A stretch of DNA of 44,383 bases. Origin: Rhodococcus sp. 1163. Its GTDB lineage: Bacteria; Actinomycetota; Actinomycetes; Mycobacteriales; Mycobacteriaceae. The notes beneath the pieces were generated by a model, which made no database searches, was not told where the DNA came from, and saw only the letters and a program-made list of their open reading frames with translations. Shown here piece by piece: positions 18,919 through 27,137 of this stretch. A program made the translations under genes and the position numbers. Within the stretch, counting starts at the first letter, position 1. Every line of letters begins with the position of its first letter. The stretch is taken from the NCBI RefSeq assembly GCF_002091985.1, contig NZ_MKKX01000039.1, positions 1 through 44,383 of the forward strand, read 5' to 3'.

Positions 18919-19947
18919 GTGATTGTCGTTCCCGACTTCACAGCGATACTGCAGGAACGCCGGGACAAGTGGCCATGGCTCGACCATACGGTCAGGGCCG
19001 CACAGCGATACCAAGCCCAGAACGGCGACTACTATGCCGCCGGAATGACCTACTTCAGTGTGCTTGCATTGTTCCCGCTGCTGATGGTCGCGTTCGCGGT
19101 GGCCGGATTCGTCCTCGTGGGACATCCGGAGTGGCTGAACAGCATCAGTACTCAGGTGACCGAGAGCATTCCCGGCAGCTTGGGCGAGACCATCAATTCG
19201 CTGATCGAGTCGGCCATCGAGTCGCGCGCGAGCGTCGGCATCATCGGTCTCTTGGGCGCTTTGTACGCGGGGCTGGGTTGGGTGGCAAAACTTCGAGCCG
19301 CGCTGACTGCGATGTGGGAGAGTCAGCGCGAGCAGGGCGGTTTCGTCTCGACCAAATTGAAGGATCTGGCGGCGCTCTTCGGTCTCGGCCTGGCTATCGT
19401 CCTTTCGCTCGGCTTGTCTGCGCTCAATGGCGGGTCGGTGATGCGGAGCCTGCTCGAGTTCTTCAAGCTCGACAGTGTGCCGGGTGTCGGAATCTTCTTA
19501 CGGGTCTTTTCGGTGTTGTTGGCGCTCGTTGCGACGTGGGGCCTTTTCACCTGGGTGATCTCGCGCCTGCCACGCGAGCCAGTGCCATTTCGTAGTGCCT
19601 TGGTGGGCGGTCTGCTGGCTGCCGTCGGTTTCGAGATTTTCAAGCAGATTGCGGTGATCTATCTGGCGTCGGTTACCAGTGGGCCTGCAGGCGTGGTGTT
19701 CGGTCCCATCATCGGTTTACTCGTATTCGTCTTCACAACTTCACGGTTCGTGTTGTTCGCGACAGCATTCTCGGCGACCACGACTGAAAGTATGTCCATG
19801 GCATTCGTACCGCCGCCGGACCCAGCGATCATCACCACCCGCGTCGAGGTCAACGACGGCCCGTCACTCAAAGGCGGCATTGCCCTCGTCGGTGCGGGAG
19901 CACTCGCTGCGGTAGGTCTTACGGGATTGCTCGGCCGTCGTAAATGA
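18919..19947 (+). CDS. yhjD: YihY/BrkB family inner membrane protein YhjD
   Basis: 342 residues. The soluble N-terminus (LQERRDKWPWLDHTVRAAQRYQAQNGDYYAAGMTYF) leads into six hydrophobic helices and a C-terminal segment ending in a helix and LGRRK. The AAGMTYFSVLALFPLLM stretch is the YihY/BrkB signature. The family is related to YhjD, which in E. coli has been linked to lipid A/Kdo2 export in suppressor strains; its role here is unproven. The start GTG 18919 sits immediately after GAGAGG, a tight spacing. It ends in a bidirectional hairpin shared with dacB. Confidence 0.85.
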   Translation: MIVVPDFTAILQERRDKWPWLDHTVRAAQRYQAQNGDYYAAGMTYFSVLALFPLLMVAFAVAGFVLVGHPEWLNSISTQVTESIPGSLGETINSLIESAIESRASVGIIGLLGALYAGLGWVAKLRAALTAMWESQREQGGFVSTKLKDLAALFGLGLAIVLSLGLSALNGGSVMRSLLEFFKLDSVPGVGIFLRVFSVLLALVATWGLFTWVISRLPREPVPFRSALVGGLLAAVGFEIFKQIAVIYLASVTSGPAGVVFGPIIGLLVFVFTTSRFVLFATAFSATTTESMSMAFVPPPDPAIITTRVEVNDGPSLKGGIALVGAGALAAVGLTGLLGRRK

Positions 19948-19954
19948 CGGCCGA
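19931..19954. terminator. Bidirectional terminator between yhjD and dacB
   Basis: Perfect 9-bp stem (19931-19939 with 19946-19954), 6-base loop, overlapping the yhjD stop and lying just before the dacB stop of the convergent gene. Confidence 0.65.
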
Positions 19955-19956
19955 CA

Positions 19957-21258
19957 TCACCTGCGTCGGTTGAGTTGACGCGCACCCAGCATCAGCCCGA
20001 TCACCACGAGTAGCCCGATCGCACCGATGCCGACCCGGACTGCCGTGTCCCCGCTCGCTTCCAGAGCGGACGCACGGGTGATCGACCCAGCGTGCGCAGG
20101 GGGAGCAGCAAGCGCAGGGACGGGGGCGGTGGTTCGAGTGCTCGTGACGTCGCCGGCCGAATCGGGCTCCACGAGAGTGCCGACACTCGTTCCTGGGGGG
20201 AGCGCGAATCCGTAGTCCAGCAGGCGCGCTGCTTGCTCCCAAGGCCGGATGGGCAGGACGTCGCCCATCATGATCGTCACCGCCAACCGTCTCCCGTCCT
20301 TCTGTGCACCGCCGACGAAAGTTTGCCGGGCGTCGTCGGTATAGCCGGTCTTGCCACCGAGAGCGCCTTCGTAGTTGTAGAGAAGCTGATTGTCGTTGGA
20401 CAGGATGAAGCCCGGGCGGTCTTGATCATCCGGGATGCTGGGGTCCTTGGGGAATCCTGGGAATTGAACATTCTCGGTCGAGATGAGCGCAGCGAAGGTC
20501 GGATTTTCCAGTGCGGCACGGAAGAACAAGGCGAGGTCGTAGGCAGAACTGGACATCCCCGGAGCGTCGAGGCCGGACGGGGTTGCAGTGTGCGTGTCCA
20601 GCGCACCCAGCGACTCGGCGAGAGCGTTCATCTTGTTCACCGCCGCGGCGTCACCACCCAGCTGGGTCGCCAGAGCGTGGGCTGCGTCGTTGCCCGATGC
20701 CATCACGAGACCCTGCATCAACTGGAAGTTGCTGTAGACGCCGTCTTTTCCGATGCCGACTGCGCTACCTTCGGCACTGGCATCCTCTGCCGTCGCGACG
20801 ACGACTTTGTCGAGATCGAGTTCTTCCAACGCCACCAGTGCCAACAGGATCTTGATGGTGCTCGCGGGCCGATAGCGGCCGTGTGGGTCCTTCGCGGCGA
20901 TGACGTCGCCGGAATCGAGATCCGAGAGCACCCACCCGGTTGCGGAAATATCAGCGGGAAGCGGAGGAGCGTCGTCCGGGGTAATGGTTCCACATCGGCT
21001 CAGTTGTGAGCCACCGACCGGGTCGGCGGGGACGGGTCGCGGCGCAGGAACCGTCTCGCCTGGCGACGGCACCTCGGAGAGGTCGATTGCCGGAGGCGGC
21101 GACGTGGCGAACGGGCAGTCGTCGGTGTTCGGCGTCGTGAACGGTGGAGTCGTGACGGCCGGAGGCTCGGCGGCAGGCTGCGCGAGGGCAGGGCTGCCCG
21201 CGGTGAACAGGGCAGCGGTCGTGGCGAGGGCAGCGGTCACCCGGAGGATCGTTCTCAT
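19957..21258 (-). CDS. dacB: D-alanyl-D-alanine carboxypeptidase (PBP5-type) DacB
   Basis: 433 residues. A signal peptide (1-26, cleaved near ALAQP) is followed by a Pro-rich linker with two cysteines, then the peptidase S11 domain: SxxK as ASTIK, SxN as SGNDAAHAL, KTG as GGKTGYTDDA. It ends with a hydrophobic helix (about 405-425) and RRR, a C-terminal membrane anchor. It trims the terminal D-Ala of peptidoglycan pentapeptides outside the membrane. It is the counterpart of M. tuberculosis dacB1 (Rv3330). ATG 21258 follows a weak GGTGG. Confidence 0.95.
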   Translation of the reverse strand: MRTILRVTAALATTAALFTAGSPALAQPAAEPPAVTTPPFTTPNTDDCPFATSPPPAIDLSEVPSPGETVPAPRPVPADPVGGSQLSRCGTITPDDAPPLPADISATGWVLSDLDSGDVIAAKDPHGRYRPASTIKILLALVALEELDLDKVVVATAEDASAEGSAVGIGKDGVYSNFQLMQGLVMASGNDAAHALATQLGGDAAAVNKMNALAESLGALDTHTATPSGLDAPGMSSSAYDLALFFRAALENPTFAALISTENVQFPGFPKDPSIPDDQDRPGFILSNDNQLLYNYEGALGGKTGYTDDARQTFVGGAQKDGRRLAVTIMMGDVLPIRPWEQAARLLDYGFALPPGTSVGTLVEPDSAGDVTSTRTTAPVPALAAPPAHAGSITRASALEASGDTAVRVGIGAIGLLVVIGLMLGARQLNRRR

Positions 21259-21663
21259 CGCGAACCACCGTATGCGCTCCGATCGGCGAATCTGCGCCGA
21301 CCCACCGATCAGTGCCGCATCCAGTCGCAGGCCTTGGGTCGTCGACGATCGGTTGCACCTCCACCGACATCAACCCCTGTCCCATCCGTCCTCTCCTCGA
21401 CCTGCTCGGGTTGCTCAGCACAGGCTCCGCCAGTGGAGGCCGATAGGGTCATCGCGAAAAATTTGGCCGTCACGCAACCCGAGGTGAGCCGCATCGTCAA
21501 GAAGTTGTGGCTCGCCCCCTTCGGCACGTGAGTGCAGTCCGCGCGGTGTTCCCAAAACACGTATCGAAGATCTCGGGTGCGTTCGGTGCGGTGCCGCACG
21601 ATAATCGCGTGCAGTGACCGAGAGGCGACTATCGGTGTAATACGGGGTGCAACGCCACCTGAC
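21259..21663. other. Intergenic region dacB-sdhB with a possible HTH remnant
   Basis: About 400 bases with no convincing complete gene. On the + strand at about 21430-21531 a short frame reads RVIAKNLAVTQPEVSRIVKK then ends LWLAPFGT-stop, which resembles the recognition part of an XRE-type helix-turn-helix protein. It has no supporting start and could be chance. The rest shows no repeats or RNA gene that I recognise. The promoter of dacB must lie near 21260-21330. Confidence 0.25.
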
Positions 21664-21714
21664 GCGTGAAAGGCGCATTCATACGATCGAATCGTATGAA
21701 TGCGCCTTTCACGC
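21664..21714 (-). terminator. Very long perfect hairpin after sdhB
   Basis: A 24-bp perfect stem (21664-21687 with 21691-21714) with a 3-base loop starts 11 bases after the sdhB stop. It probably ends the sdhCDAB transcript, and would work on either strand. Confidence 0.8.
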
Positions 21715-21725
21715 GGTTGCACGAA

Positions 21726-22505
21726 CTAGCGAGCGAAGAGCAGAGCCCGCTTGACTTCCTGGATCGCCTTTGTCACCTGAATGCCGCGAGGGCAGGCATC
21801 GGTGCAGTTGAAGGTGGTGCGGCAACGCCACACGCCTTCGACATCGTTGAGGATGTCCAGACGCTCGGATGCACCTTCGTCGCGGCTGTCGAAGATGAAC
21901 CGGTGAGCGTTGACGATGGCGGCGGGTCCGAAGTAGCTGCCGTCGCTCCAGAACACGGGGCACGAGGTCGTGCAGCAAGCGCACAGGATGCACTTGGTGG
22001 TGTCGTCGAACCGAGCGCGGTCGGCGGCGGACTGGATCCGCTCACGCGTCGGCTCGTTGCCCGTGGTCATCAAGAACGGCTTGACGGCACGGAACGCGTC
22101 GAAGAACGGCTCCATGTCGACGATCAGATCCTTCTCGACCGGAAGACCCTTGATGGGCTCGATCGTGATGGTCAGCGACTTCGACGAATCCTTCGGAAGC
22201 ATGTCGCGCATCAGCACCTTGCAGGCGAGACGGTTGACTCCGTTGATGCGCATCGCGTCACTACCGCACACGCCGTGGGCGCAGGAGCGGCGGAAGGTCA
22301 GCGTGCCGTCGAGGTAACCCTTGACGTACATCAACAGGTTCAGCAGGCGGTCGGTCGGCAACGTCGGGACCTGAAAGCTGTCCCAGCGCTGTCCGTCGCC
22401 GCTCTCCGGATTGAAGCGGGCGATCTTGAGAGTCACCATGACCGCGCCGTTGGGAACGGGCGGTTGCGAGGACTGGTCTGCCTTGTCGAGAGTGGGGGCG
22501 CTCAT
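21726..22505 (-). CDS. sdhB: Succinate dehydrogenase iron-sulfur subunit
   Basis: 259 residues. The N-terminal ferredoxin domain has the [2Fe-2S] cysteines in RRSCAHGVCGSDAM and later LACKVL; the C-terminal domain holds [4Fe-4S] and [3Fe-4S] ligands in CILCACCTTSCP and FNCTDACPRGI. It carries electrons from FAD in SdhA to quinone in the membrane. One base separates it from sdhA, with ATG at 22505. The operon ends after this gene at the 24-bp hairpin. About 20 extra N-terminal residues before the usual start are as expected for actinobacteria. Confidence 0.97.
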   Translation of the reverse strand: MSAPTLDKADQSSQPPVPNGAVMVTLKIARFNPESGDGQRWDSFQVPTLPTDRLLNLLMYVKGYLDGTLTFRRSCAHGVCGSDAMRINGVNRLACKVLMRDMLPKDSSKSLTITIEPIKGLPVEKDLIVDMEPFFDAFRAVKPFLMTTGNEPTRERIQSAADRARFDDTTKCILCACCTTSCPVFWSDGSYFGPAAIVNAHRFIFDSRDEGASERLDILNDVEGVWRCRTTFNCTDACPRGIQVTKAIQEVKRALLFAR

Positions 22506-22506
22506 A

Positions 22507-24258
22507 TCAGTACTTCCGCTCCATCGGCTCGTAGCGGGTCTGCACTACCGGCTTGTAGTCCAGACGGATGTCGGTCAGCAGACCTTCGCCTTGCTTGTAG
22601 GCCATGGTGTGCTTCATGTATTCCGCGTCGTTGCGGTCCGGGTAGTCCTCACGAGCGTGTCCGCCACGTGACTCCTTGCGGTTGAGTGCACCGACGACGG
22701 TGACCTCCGCCATTTCGAGCAGGAAGCCGAGTTCGACTGCCTCGAGGAGGTCACTGTTGTACCGAGCTCCCTTGTCCTGCACTGTGATGTGGTTGTAACG
22801 CTCCTTGAGGGCGCGAACATCCTTCAGTGCAGTCTCGAGTCGCTCCTCGGTACGGAATACCGAGGCGTTGTTGTCCATCGACTGCTGCAGTTCGGTCCGG
22901 ATATCGGCCGCACGCTCGTGACCGTGATCGGACAACACGAGTGCGAGCCAATCTTGGACCATCTTCGCCGGCTCTTCGGGAAGAGGCGTGAAGTCGACCG
23001 AGTTGGCGTGCAGCGCTGCGGCGATTCCGGCGCGACGACCGAAGACGTTGATGTCCAGAAGCGAGTTGGTGCCGAGGCGGTTGGCGCCGTGTACCGAAAC
23101 ACATGCACACTCGCCGGCCGCGTACAGGCCGTGCACGATGTCGTCGTTGTTGCGCAGCACCTCACCGTTGATCTTGGTGGGGATACCGCCCATGACGTAG
23201 TGGCACGTCGGGTAGACCGGCACGGGCTCCTTGACCGGATCCACACCGAGATAGGTGCGGGAGAACTCCATGATGTCGGGGAGCTTCTCGTCCAGAACTT
23301 CTTCTGGGATGTGCGTGACATCGATGTAGACGTAGTCCTTGTTGGGACCGCCGCCACGCCCTTCGAGAACTTCGAGAACCATCGACCGCGCAACGATGTC
23401 GCGGGGGGCGAGATCCTTGATGGTCGGGGCATAGCGCTCCATGAAGCGCTCGCCGGATTCGTTACGAAGGATGCCTCCCTCACCACGAACGGCTTCGGAG
23501 ATCAGGATCCCAAGACCGGCAAGGCCTGTCGGATGGAACTGGTGGAACTCCATGTCTTCGAGCGGGAGGCCCTTACGGAAGACGATGCCCATGCCGTCAC
23601 CGGTGAGGGTGTGGGCGTTCGACGTCGTCTTGTACATACGTCCCGAGCCGCCGGTTGCGAAGATGATCGACTTGGCGTGGAAGATGTGCAGCTCACCGGT
23701 CGCCAGTTCGTACGCGATGATGCCGGTAGCTACCGGGCCGTCTTCGGTCTCGGTGAGGCACAGATCGAGCGCGTAGAACTCGTTGAAGAACTCGACGTCG
23801 TGCTTGACGCAGTTCTGGTAGAGCGTCTGCAGGATCATGTGCCCGGTGCGGTCGGCGGCGTAACACGCGCGACGAACGGGCGCCTTGCCATGGTCACGGG
23901 TGTGGCCACCGAAGCGACGCTGGTCGATCTTGCCCTCGGGCGTGCGGTTGAACGGCAGGCCCATCTTCTCGAGGTCGAGAACGGCGTCGATCGCTTCCTT
24001 GGCCATGATCTCCACGGCGTCCTGGTCGGCGAGATAGTCGCCACCCTTGACGGTGTCGAACGTGTGCCACTCCCAGTTGTCTTCCTCGACATTGGCCAGC
24101 GCCGCGCACATTCCGCCCTGAGCTGCGCCGGTATGCGAACGAGTGGGGTAGAGCTTGGTCAGAACTGCGGTGCGGGCGCGGGGCCCGGCCTCGATGGCCG
24201 CTCGCATGCCTGCGCCACCGGCGCCGACGATGAGCACGTCATAACGATATTCCTGCAT
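22507..24258 (-). CDS. sdhA: Succinate dehydrogenase flavoprotein subunit
   Basis: 583 residues. FAD-binding Rossmann motif (VGAGGAGMRAAIEA), the covalent-FAD histidine in RSHTGAAQGGM, substrate residues in FHQFHPTGLAG and the catalytic Arg near GHDRGKAPVRRAC-type positions (here TRDHGKAPVRRA). C-terminal GAHARED-type block reads RGGHAREDYPDRND, as in the family. It oxidises succinate to fumarate in the TCA cycle and feeds quinone through SdhB. ATG 24258 has AGGGAAC upstream; 16 bases separate it from sdhD. Like Rv3318. Confidence 0.98.
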   Translation of the reverse strand: MQEYRYDVLIVGAGGAGMRAAIEAGPRARTAVLTKLYPTRSHTGAAQGGMCAALANVEEDNWEWHTFDTVKGGDYLADQDAVEIMAKEAIDAVLDLEKMGLPFNRTPEGKIDQRRFGGHTRDHGKAPVRRACYAADRTGHMILQTLYQNCVKHDVEFFNEFYALDLCLTETEDGPVATGIIAYELATGELHIFHAKSIIFATGGSGRMYKTTSNAHTLTGDGMGIVFRKGLPLEDMEFHQFHPTGLAGLGILISEAVRGEGGILRNESGERFMERYAPTIKDLAPRDIVARSMVLEVLEGRGGGPNKDYVYIDVTHIPEEVLDEKLPDIMEFSRTYLGVDPVKEPVPVYPTCHYVMGGIPTKINGEVLRNNDDIVHGLYAAGECACVSVHGANRLGTNSLLDINVFGRRAGIAAALHANSVDFTPLPEEPAKMVQDWLALVLSDHGHERAADIRTELQQSMDNNASVFRTEERLETALKDVRALKERYNHITVQDKGARYNSDLLEAVELGFLLEMAEVTVVGALNRKESRGGHAREDYPDRNDAEYMKHTMAYKQGEGLLTDIRLDYKPVVQTRYEPMERKY

Positions 24259-24274
24259 GAATGCTTCAGTTCCC

Positions 24275-24730
24275 TTAGCTCGCCGAAATGTTCGGATCGA
24301 AGGTGAAGATGACGTACGTACCCAGTCCCATGATGAGAATCATGGACAGCACGAGCAGTGTCGTCAGCCAGAATCGCGTCGAATCCTTGCGTGAATAGTC
24401 CGCGATGATCGTCCGCAGACCGTTGCCGCCATGCAACTGAGCAAGCCAGAGCATGGAGAGGTCCCAGAACTGCCAGAACGGGCTCGACCAGCGGCCCGCT
24501 ACGAATGCGAAGTTGATGCGGTGCACACCCTCGTCGAGCATCAGCATGATGAACATGTGGCCCAGGACGAGGACGACGAGCGCCAACCCTGAGAAGCGCA
24601 TGAACAGCCACGCGTAGAGCTCGAAGTTGCTCCTCGACTTACGGCGCGGGGAACGTGGGTTGTCCAGACTTGCCGGACGGTCGTAGATCTTGCCGAGGGA
24701 CTTGGCCTCGGGTCCGTGTGTCATTGCCAT
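24275..24730 (-). CDS. sdhD: Succinate dehydrogenase membrane anchor subunit D
   Basis: 151 residues. A hydrophilic N-terminus of about 45 residues precedes three membrane helices; LAQLHGGNGLRTIIADYSR carries the likely heme or quinone-site histidine and Arg. With SdhC it anchors SdhAB and binds quinone. The ATG at 24730 overlaps the sdhC stop by one base (TGATG), so translation is coupled. A second ATG two codons later is an alternative. A longer frame reaching 25069 is a shadow of sdhC in another frame. Confidence 0.93.
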   Translation of the reverse strand: MAMTHGPEAKSLGKIYDRPASLDNPRSPRRKSRSNFELYAWLFMRFSGLALVVLVLGHMFIMLMLDEGVHRINFAFVAGRWSSPFWQFWDLSMLWLAQLHGGNGLRTIIADYSRKDSTRFWLTTLLVLSMILIMGLGTYVIFTFDPNISAS

Positions 24731-25140
24731 CAGTGCCCGCTCGCTGTGAACATGTTGTAGAAGATTCTGCCTGCCCCCGGAACCATGACCACGATCCATA
24801 CCGCGGCGATGACCCACAACATCAACTTCTGGTACCTCGGTCCCTTGGACCAGAAGTCCACCAGCATGACGCGGATGCCGTTGAGTGCGTGATAGAGCAC
24901 CGCAGCGACGAGACCGAGCTCCATCAACCCCACGAGTGGCGTCTTGTAGGTGTCGATGATCGCGTCGTACGTTTCGGGGTTGACACGAACCATTGCCGTG
25001 TCCAAGACGTGGACGAACAAGAAGAAGAACGTCAACACGCCCGTGATTCGGTGTAGGACCCAGGACCACATTCCCGGATCACCGCGGTACAGCGACCGCT
25101 TTCGCTCCTTGGCCGGAGCGGCTTCCGTCGTGCTACTCAT
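24730..25140 (-). CDS. sdhC: Succinate dehydrogenase cytochrome b-type subunit C
   Basis: 136 residues. Three hydrophobic helices and the SdhC signatures GMWSWVLHRITGV near residue 24 and LYHALNGIRVMLVD with the axial heme-b histidine. First gene of sdhCDAB. ATG 25140 (MSSTTEAAP) is chosen because GGAGG lies 11 bases upstream; an earlier start at 25176 adds unconserved residues. Promoter lies in the 262-base region shared with cdd on the other strand. Confidence 0.95.
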   Translation of the reverse strand: MSSTTEAAPAKERKRSLYRGDPGMWSWVLHRITGVLTFFFLFVHVLDTAMVRVNPETYDAIIDTYKTPLVGLMELGLVAAVLYHALNGIRVMLVDFWSKGPRYQKLMLWVIAAVWIVVMVPGAGRIFYNMFTASGH

Positions 25141-25402
25141 CGAGTGCAATGCCTCCAACGTCATTGATGGACGCATCGAGCCTGGGCCCCGGACTGTGGC
25201 CGGCTCGATTTGTCTTACTCCGGCTCAACGGTTAGGGAAGAGCCTCCGTCTTCGAACTGTAATCCCCTTGGAAACACGGAACTAATTCGACTCGAGGTTC
25301 GTACCGACCCCAAAATCTTTGTTAGGTATGCCTTCCCAATTTTACATGATCGGTTCAGTAGCGAGGCTGCGCACGATGGGTGTTCGTGATTTGATTGCAG
25401 GT
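25141..25402. promoter_or_regulatory. Divergent sdhC/cdd control region with IdeR-like box
   Basis: This gap lies between the divergent starts of sdhC and cdd. At 25322-25340 the sequence TTAGGTATGCCTTCCCAAT matches 13 of 19 positions of the IdeR/DtxR consensus (TTAGGTTAGSCTAACCTAA), with the left half best conserved. Iron-dependent control of the iron-rich SDH would make sense but is only suggested. No other features recognised; no clear -10 pairs can be assigned. Confidence 0.35.
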
Positions 25403-25816
25403 ATGCCGGAAATTGACTGGAAAACGTTGCGAGACAAAGCTCATCGAGTAATGAGGCAGGCCTATGCACCGTATTCGAACTACCCCGTGGGTGCGGCCGC
25501 GCTCGTAGACGATGACCGAATCGTGACGGGATGCAATGTGGAGAATGTCTCATATGGTTTGGGCCTGTGCGCAGAGTGCGGGCTGGTCTCGAACTTGCAT
25601 TCCACCGGCGGCGGACGTCTGATCGCCTTCACCTGCTGTGACAGTCGCGGCGCAAAGCTGATGCCGTGCGGCCGATGTAGGCAACTTCTGTTCGAGTTCG
25701 GTGGCGCGCAGTTGATCGTCGACACCGACGCCGGCCCTGTGCCGCTGGGCGATCTACTGCCCTCCGCATTCGGCCCCGATGATCTCGCAGCCGGACGGGA
25801 GAGCGAGCATGTCTGA
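25403..25816 (+). CDS. cdd: Cytidine deaminase
   Basis: 137 residues, homotetrameric zinc enzyme that deaminates cytidine and deoxycytidine in pyrimidine salvage. Zinc and proton-shuttle motif CAECGLVSNLHS and PCGRCRQLLFEFG are present, with GCNVENVSYG binding substrate. ATG 25403 (MPEIDW) matches the start of the mycobacterial enzyme; ATG 25376 would add nine residues. It overlaps deoA by eight bases and begins a cdd-deoA-(add) salvage cluster, as in M. tuberculosis Rv3315c-Rv3313c. Confidence 0.95.
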   Translation: MPEIDWKTLRDKAHRVMRQAYAPYSNYPVGAAALVDDDRIVTGCNVENVSYGLGLCAECGLVSNLHSTGGGRLIAFTCCDSRGAKLMPCGRCRQLLFEFGGAQLIVDTDAGPVPLGDLLPSAFGPDDLAAGRESEHV

Positions 25817-27092
25817 CGCCGTATCGATCATCGCCGCCAAGCGCGACGGGCACATACTGACCAAGCGGCAGATCGACTGGGTCATCGACGGGTTCACTCG
25901 CGGCACCGTCGCCGACGAGCAGATGTCCGCACTCGCGATGGCGATTGTCTGGCGCGGTCTCGACCGGAGAGAGCTGAGCGACTGGACGGCCGCGATGATC
26001 GACTCGGGCGGCAGGATGGACTTCTCCGATATCGCTCGACCGACCGTCGACAAGCACTCGACCGGAGGCGTCGGCGACAAGATCACCCTGCCGTTGGCTC
26101 CGCTCGTCGCCGCATGTGGAGCGGCGGTGCCGCAGCTGTCCGGTCGGGGACTCGGACATACCGGCGGCACACTCGACAAGCTCGAGTCCATCGCCGGGTG
26201 GCGCGCCGACCTGAGCGCAGAGGAAATCCACTCGATTCTGTCCGATTCGGCTGTGGGCGCGGTGGTGTGCGCAGCGGGCGCAGACCTGGCACCCGCGGAC
26301 AAGAGGCTCTACGCACTTCGCGACGTCACCGGAACTGTCGAATCCATTCCCCTGATCGCCAGCTCGATCATGAGCAAGAAGATCGCCGAGGGAACCAGCG
26401 GGCTGGTGCTCGACGTCAAGGTCGGGGCAGGGGCCTTCATGAAGAACATCGACGATGCTCGTGAACTCGCTACGGCCATGGTTGCTCTCGGCTCCGATGC
26501 CGGGGTGCGCACGGTCGCACTTCTCACCGCGATGGATGCCCCGCTGGGGATGACTGCGGGCAATGCTCTCGAAGTCGAGGAATCGCTCGAGGTGCTGAGC
26601 GGCGGCGGGCCCGCGGACATCGTCGAGCTGACGATCACGCTGGCTCGAACCATGCTGACCGTGGCCGGCATCGAGGGAATCGACCCCGCGGACAAGCTTG
26701 CCGACGGCTCCGCGATGGATCGGTGGCGAGCGATGGTGGCCGCCCAGGGTGGCGATCCGGATGCGCCCCTTCCAGTAGCGAAGGAATCTCGGACCGTCAC
26801 GGCCGAGCAGGACGGTTTCATCACCGAACTCGACGCCATGGCGGTGGGCGTCGCGGCCTGGAGATTGGGTGCCGGACGTGAGCGCCAGGGCGAGCCCGTT
26901 CAGGCCGGTGCGGGGGTACGCCTGCATGCCAAGCCGGGGGATCGAGTTGTCGCCGGCCAGCAGCTCGCCACGCTCTATACCGACACGCCGGAGAAATTCG
27001 ACTATGCGACCGAGGCTATCGATGCAGCCTGGAGCATCGGTGACTCCGCGCCCGGCATATCGCCGATCGTGCTCGATCGCGTCGGACGGTAG
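25809..27092 (+). CDS. deoA: Thymidine phosphorylase
   Basis: 427 residues. Reversibly phosphorolyses thymidine and deoxyuridine to the base and deoxyribose-1-phosphate. Landmarks: signature KHSTGGVGDKITLPLAPLVAACG with the phosphate site, GRGLGHTGGTLDKLESI, and SSIMSKKIAEG with DVKVGAGAFMK. ATG 25809 follows GGGAGAG and overlaps the cdd stop region, so the two are co-translated. Promoter would be before cdd. A very long - strand frame across deoA and add is antisense. Confidence 0.97.
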   Translation: MSDAVSIIAAKRDGHILTKRQIDWVIDGFTRGTVADEQMSALAMAIVWRGLDRRELSDWTAAMIDSGGRMDFSDIARPTVDKHSTGGVGDKITLPLAPLVAACGAAVPQLSGRGLGHTGGTLDKLESIAGWRADLSAEEIHSILSDSAVGAVVCAAGADLAPADKRLYALRDVTGTVESIPLIASSIMSKKIAEGTSGLVLDVKVGAGAFMKNIDDARELATAMVALGSDAGVRTVALLTAMDAPLGMTAGNALEVEESLEVLSGGGPADIVELTITLARTMLTVAGIEGIDPADKLADGSAMDRWRAMVAAQGGDPDAPLPVAKESRTVTAEQDGFITELDAMAVGVAAWRLGAGRERQGEPVQAGAGVRLHAKPGDRVVAGQQLATLYTDTPEKFDYATEAIDAAWSIGDSAPGISPIVLDRVGR

Positions 27093-27124
27093 GTCGAGCC
27101 CAGGACAGCTCGGCCTAGGCGGGC

Positions 27125-27130
27125 TACCGT
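27125..27130 (+). promoter_or_regulatory. -10 element for a leaderless add transcript
   Basis: TACCGT (TANNNT) is followed by exactly seven bases and then the ATG at 27138; no SD is present. This suggests add has its own leaderless promoter in addition to read-through from deoA. Confidence 0.4.
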
Positions 27131-27137
27131 TCACGGT

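Noticed and set aside
22789..24306. 505-codon + strand frame across sdhA
   Set aside because: Antisense of sdhA, which has complete motifs.
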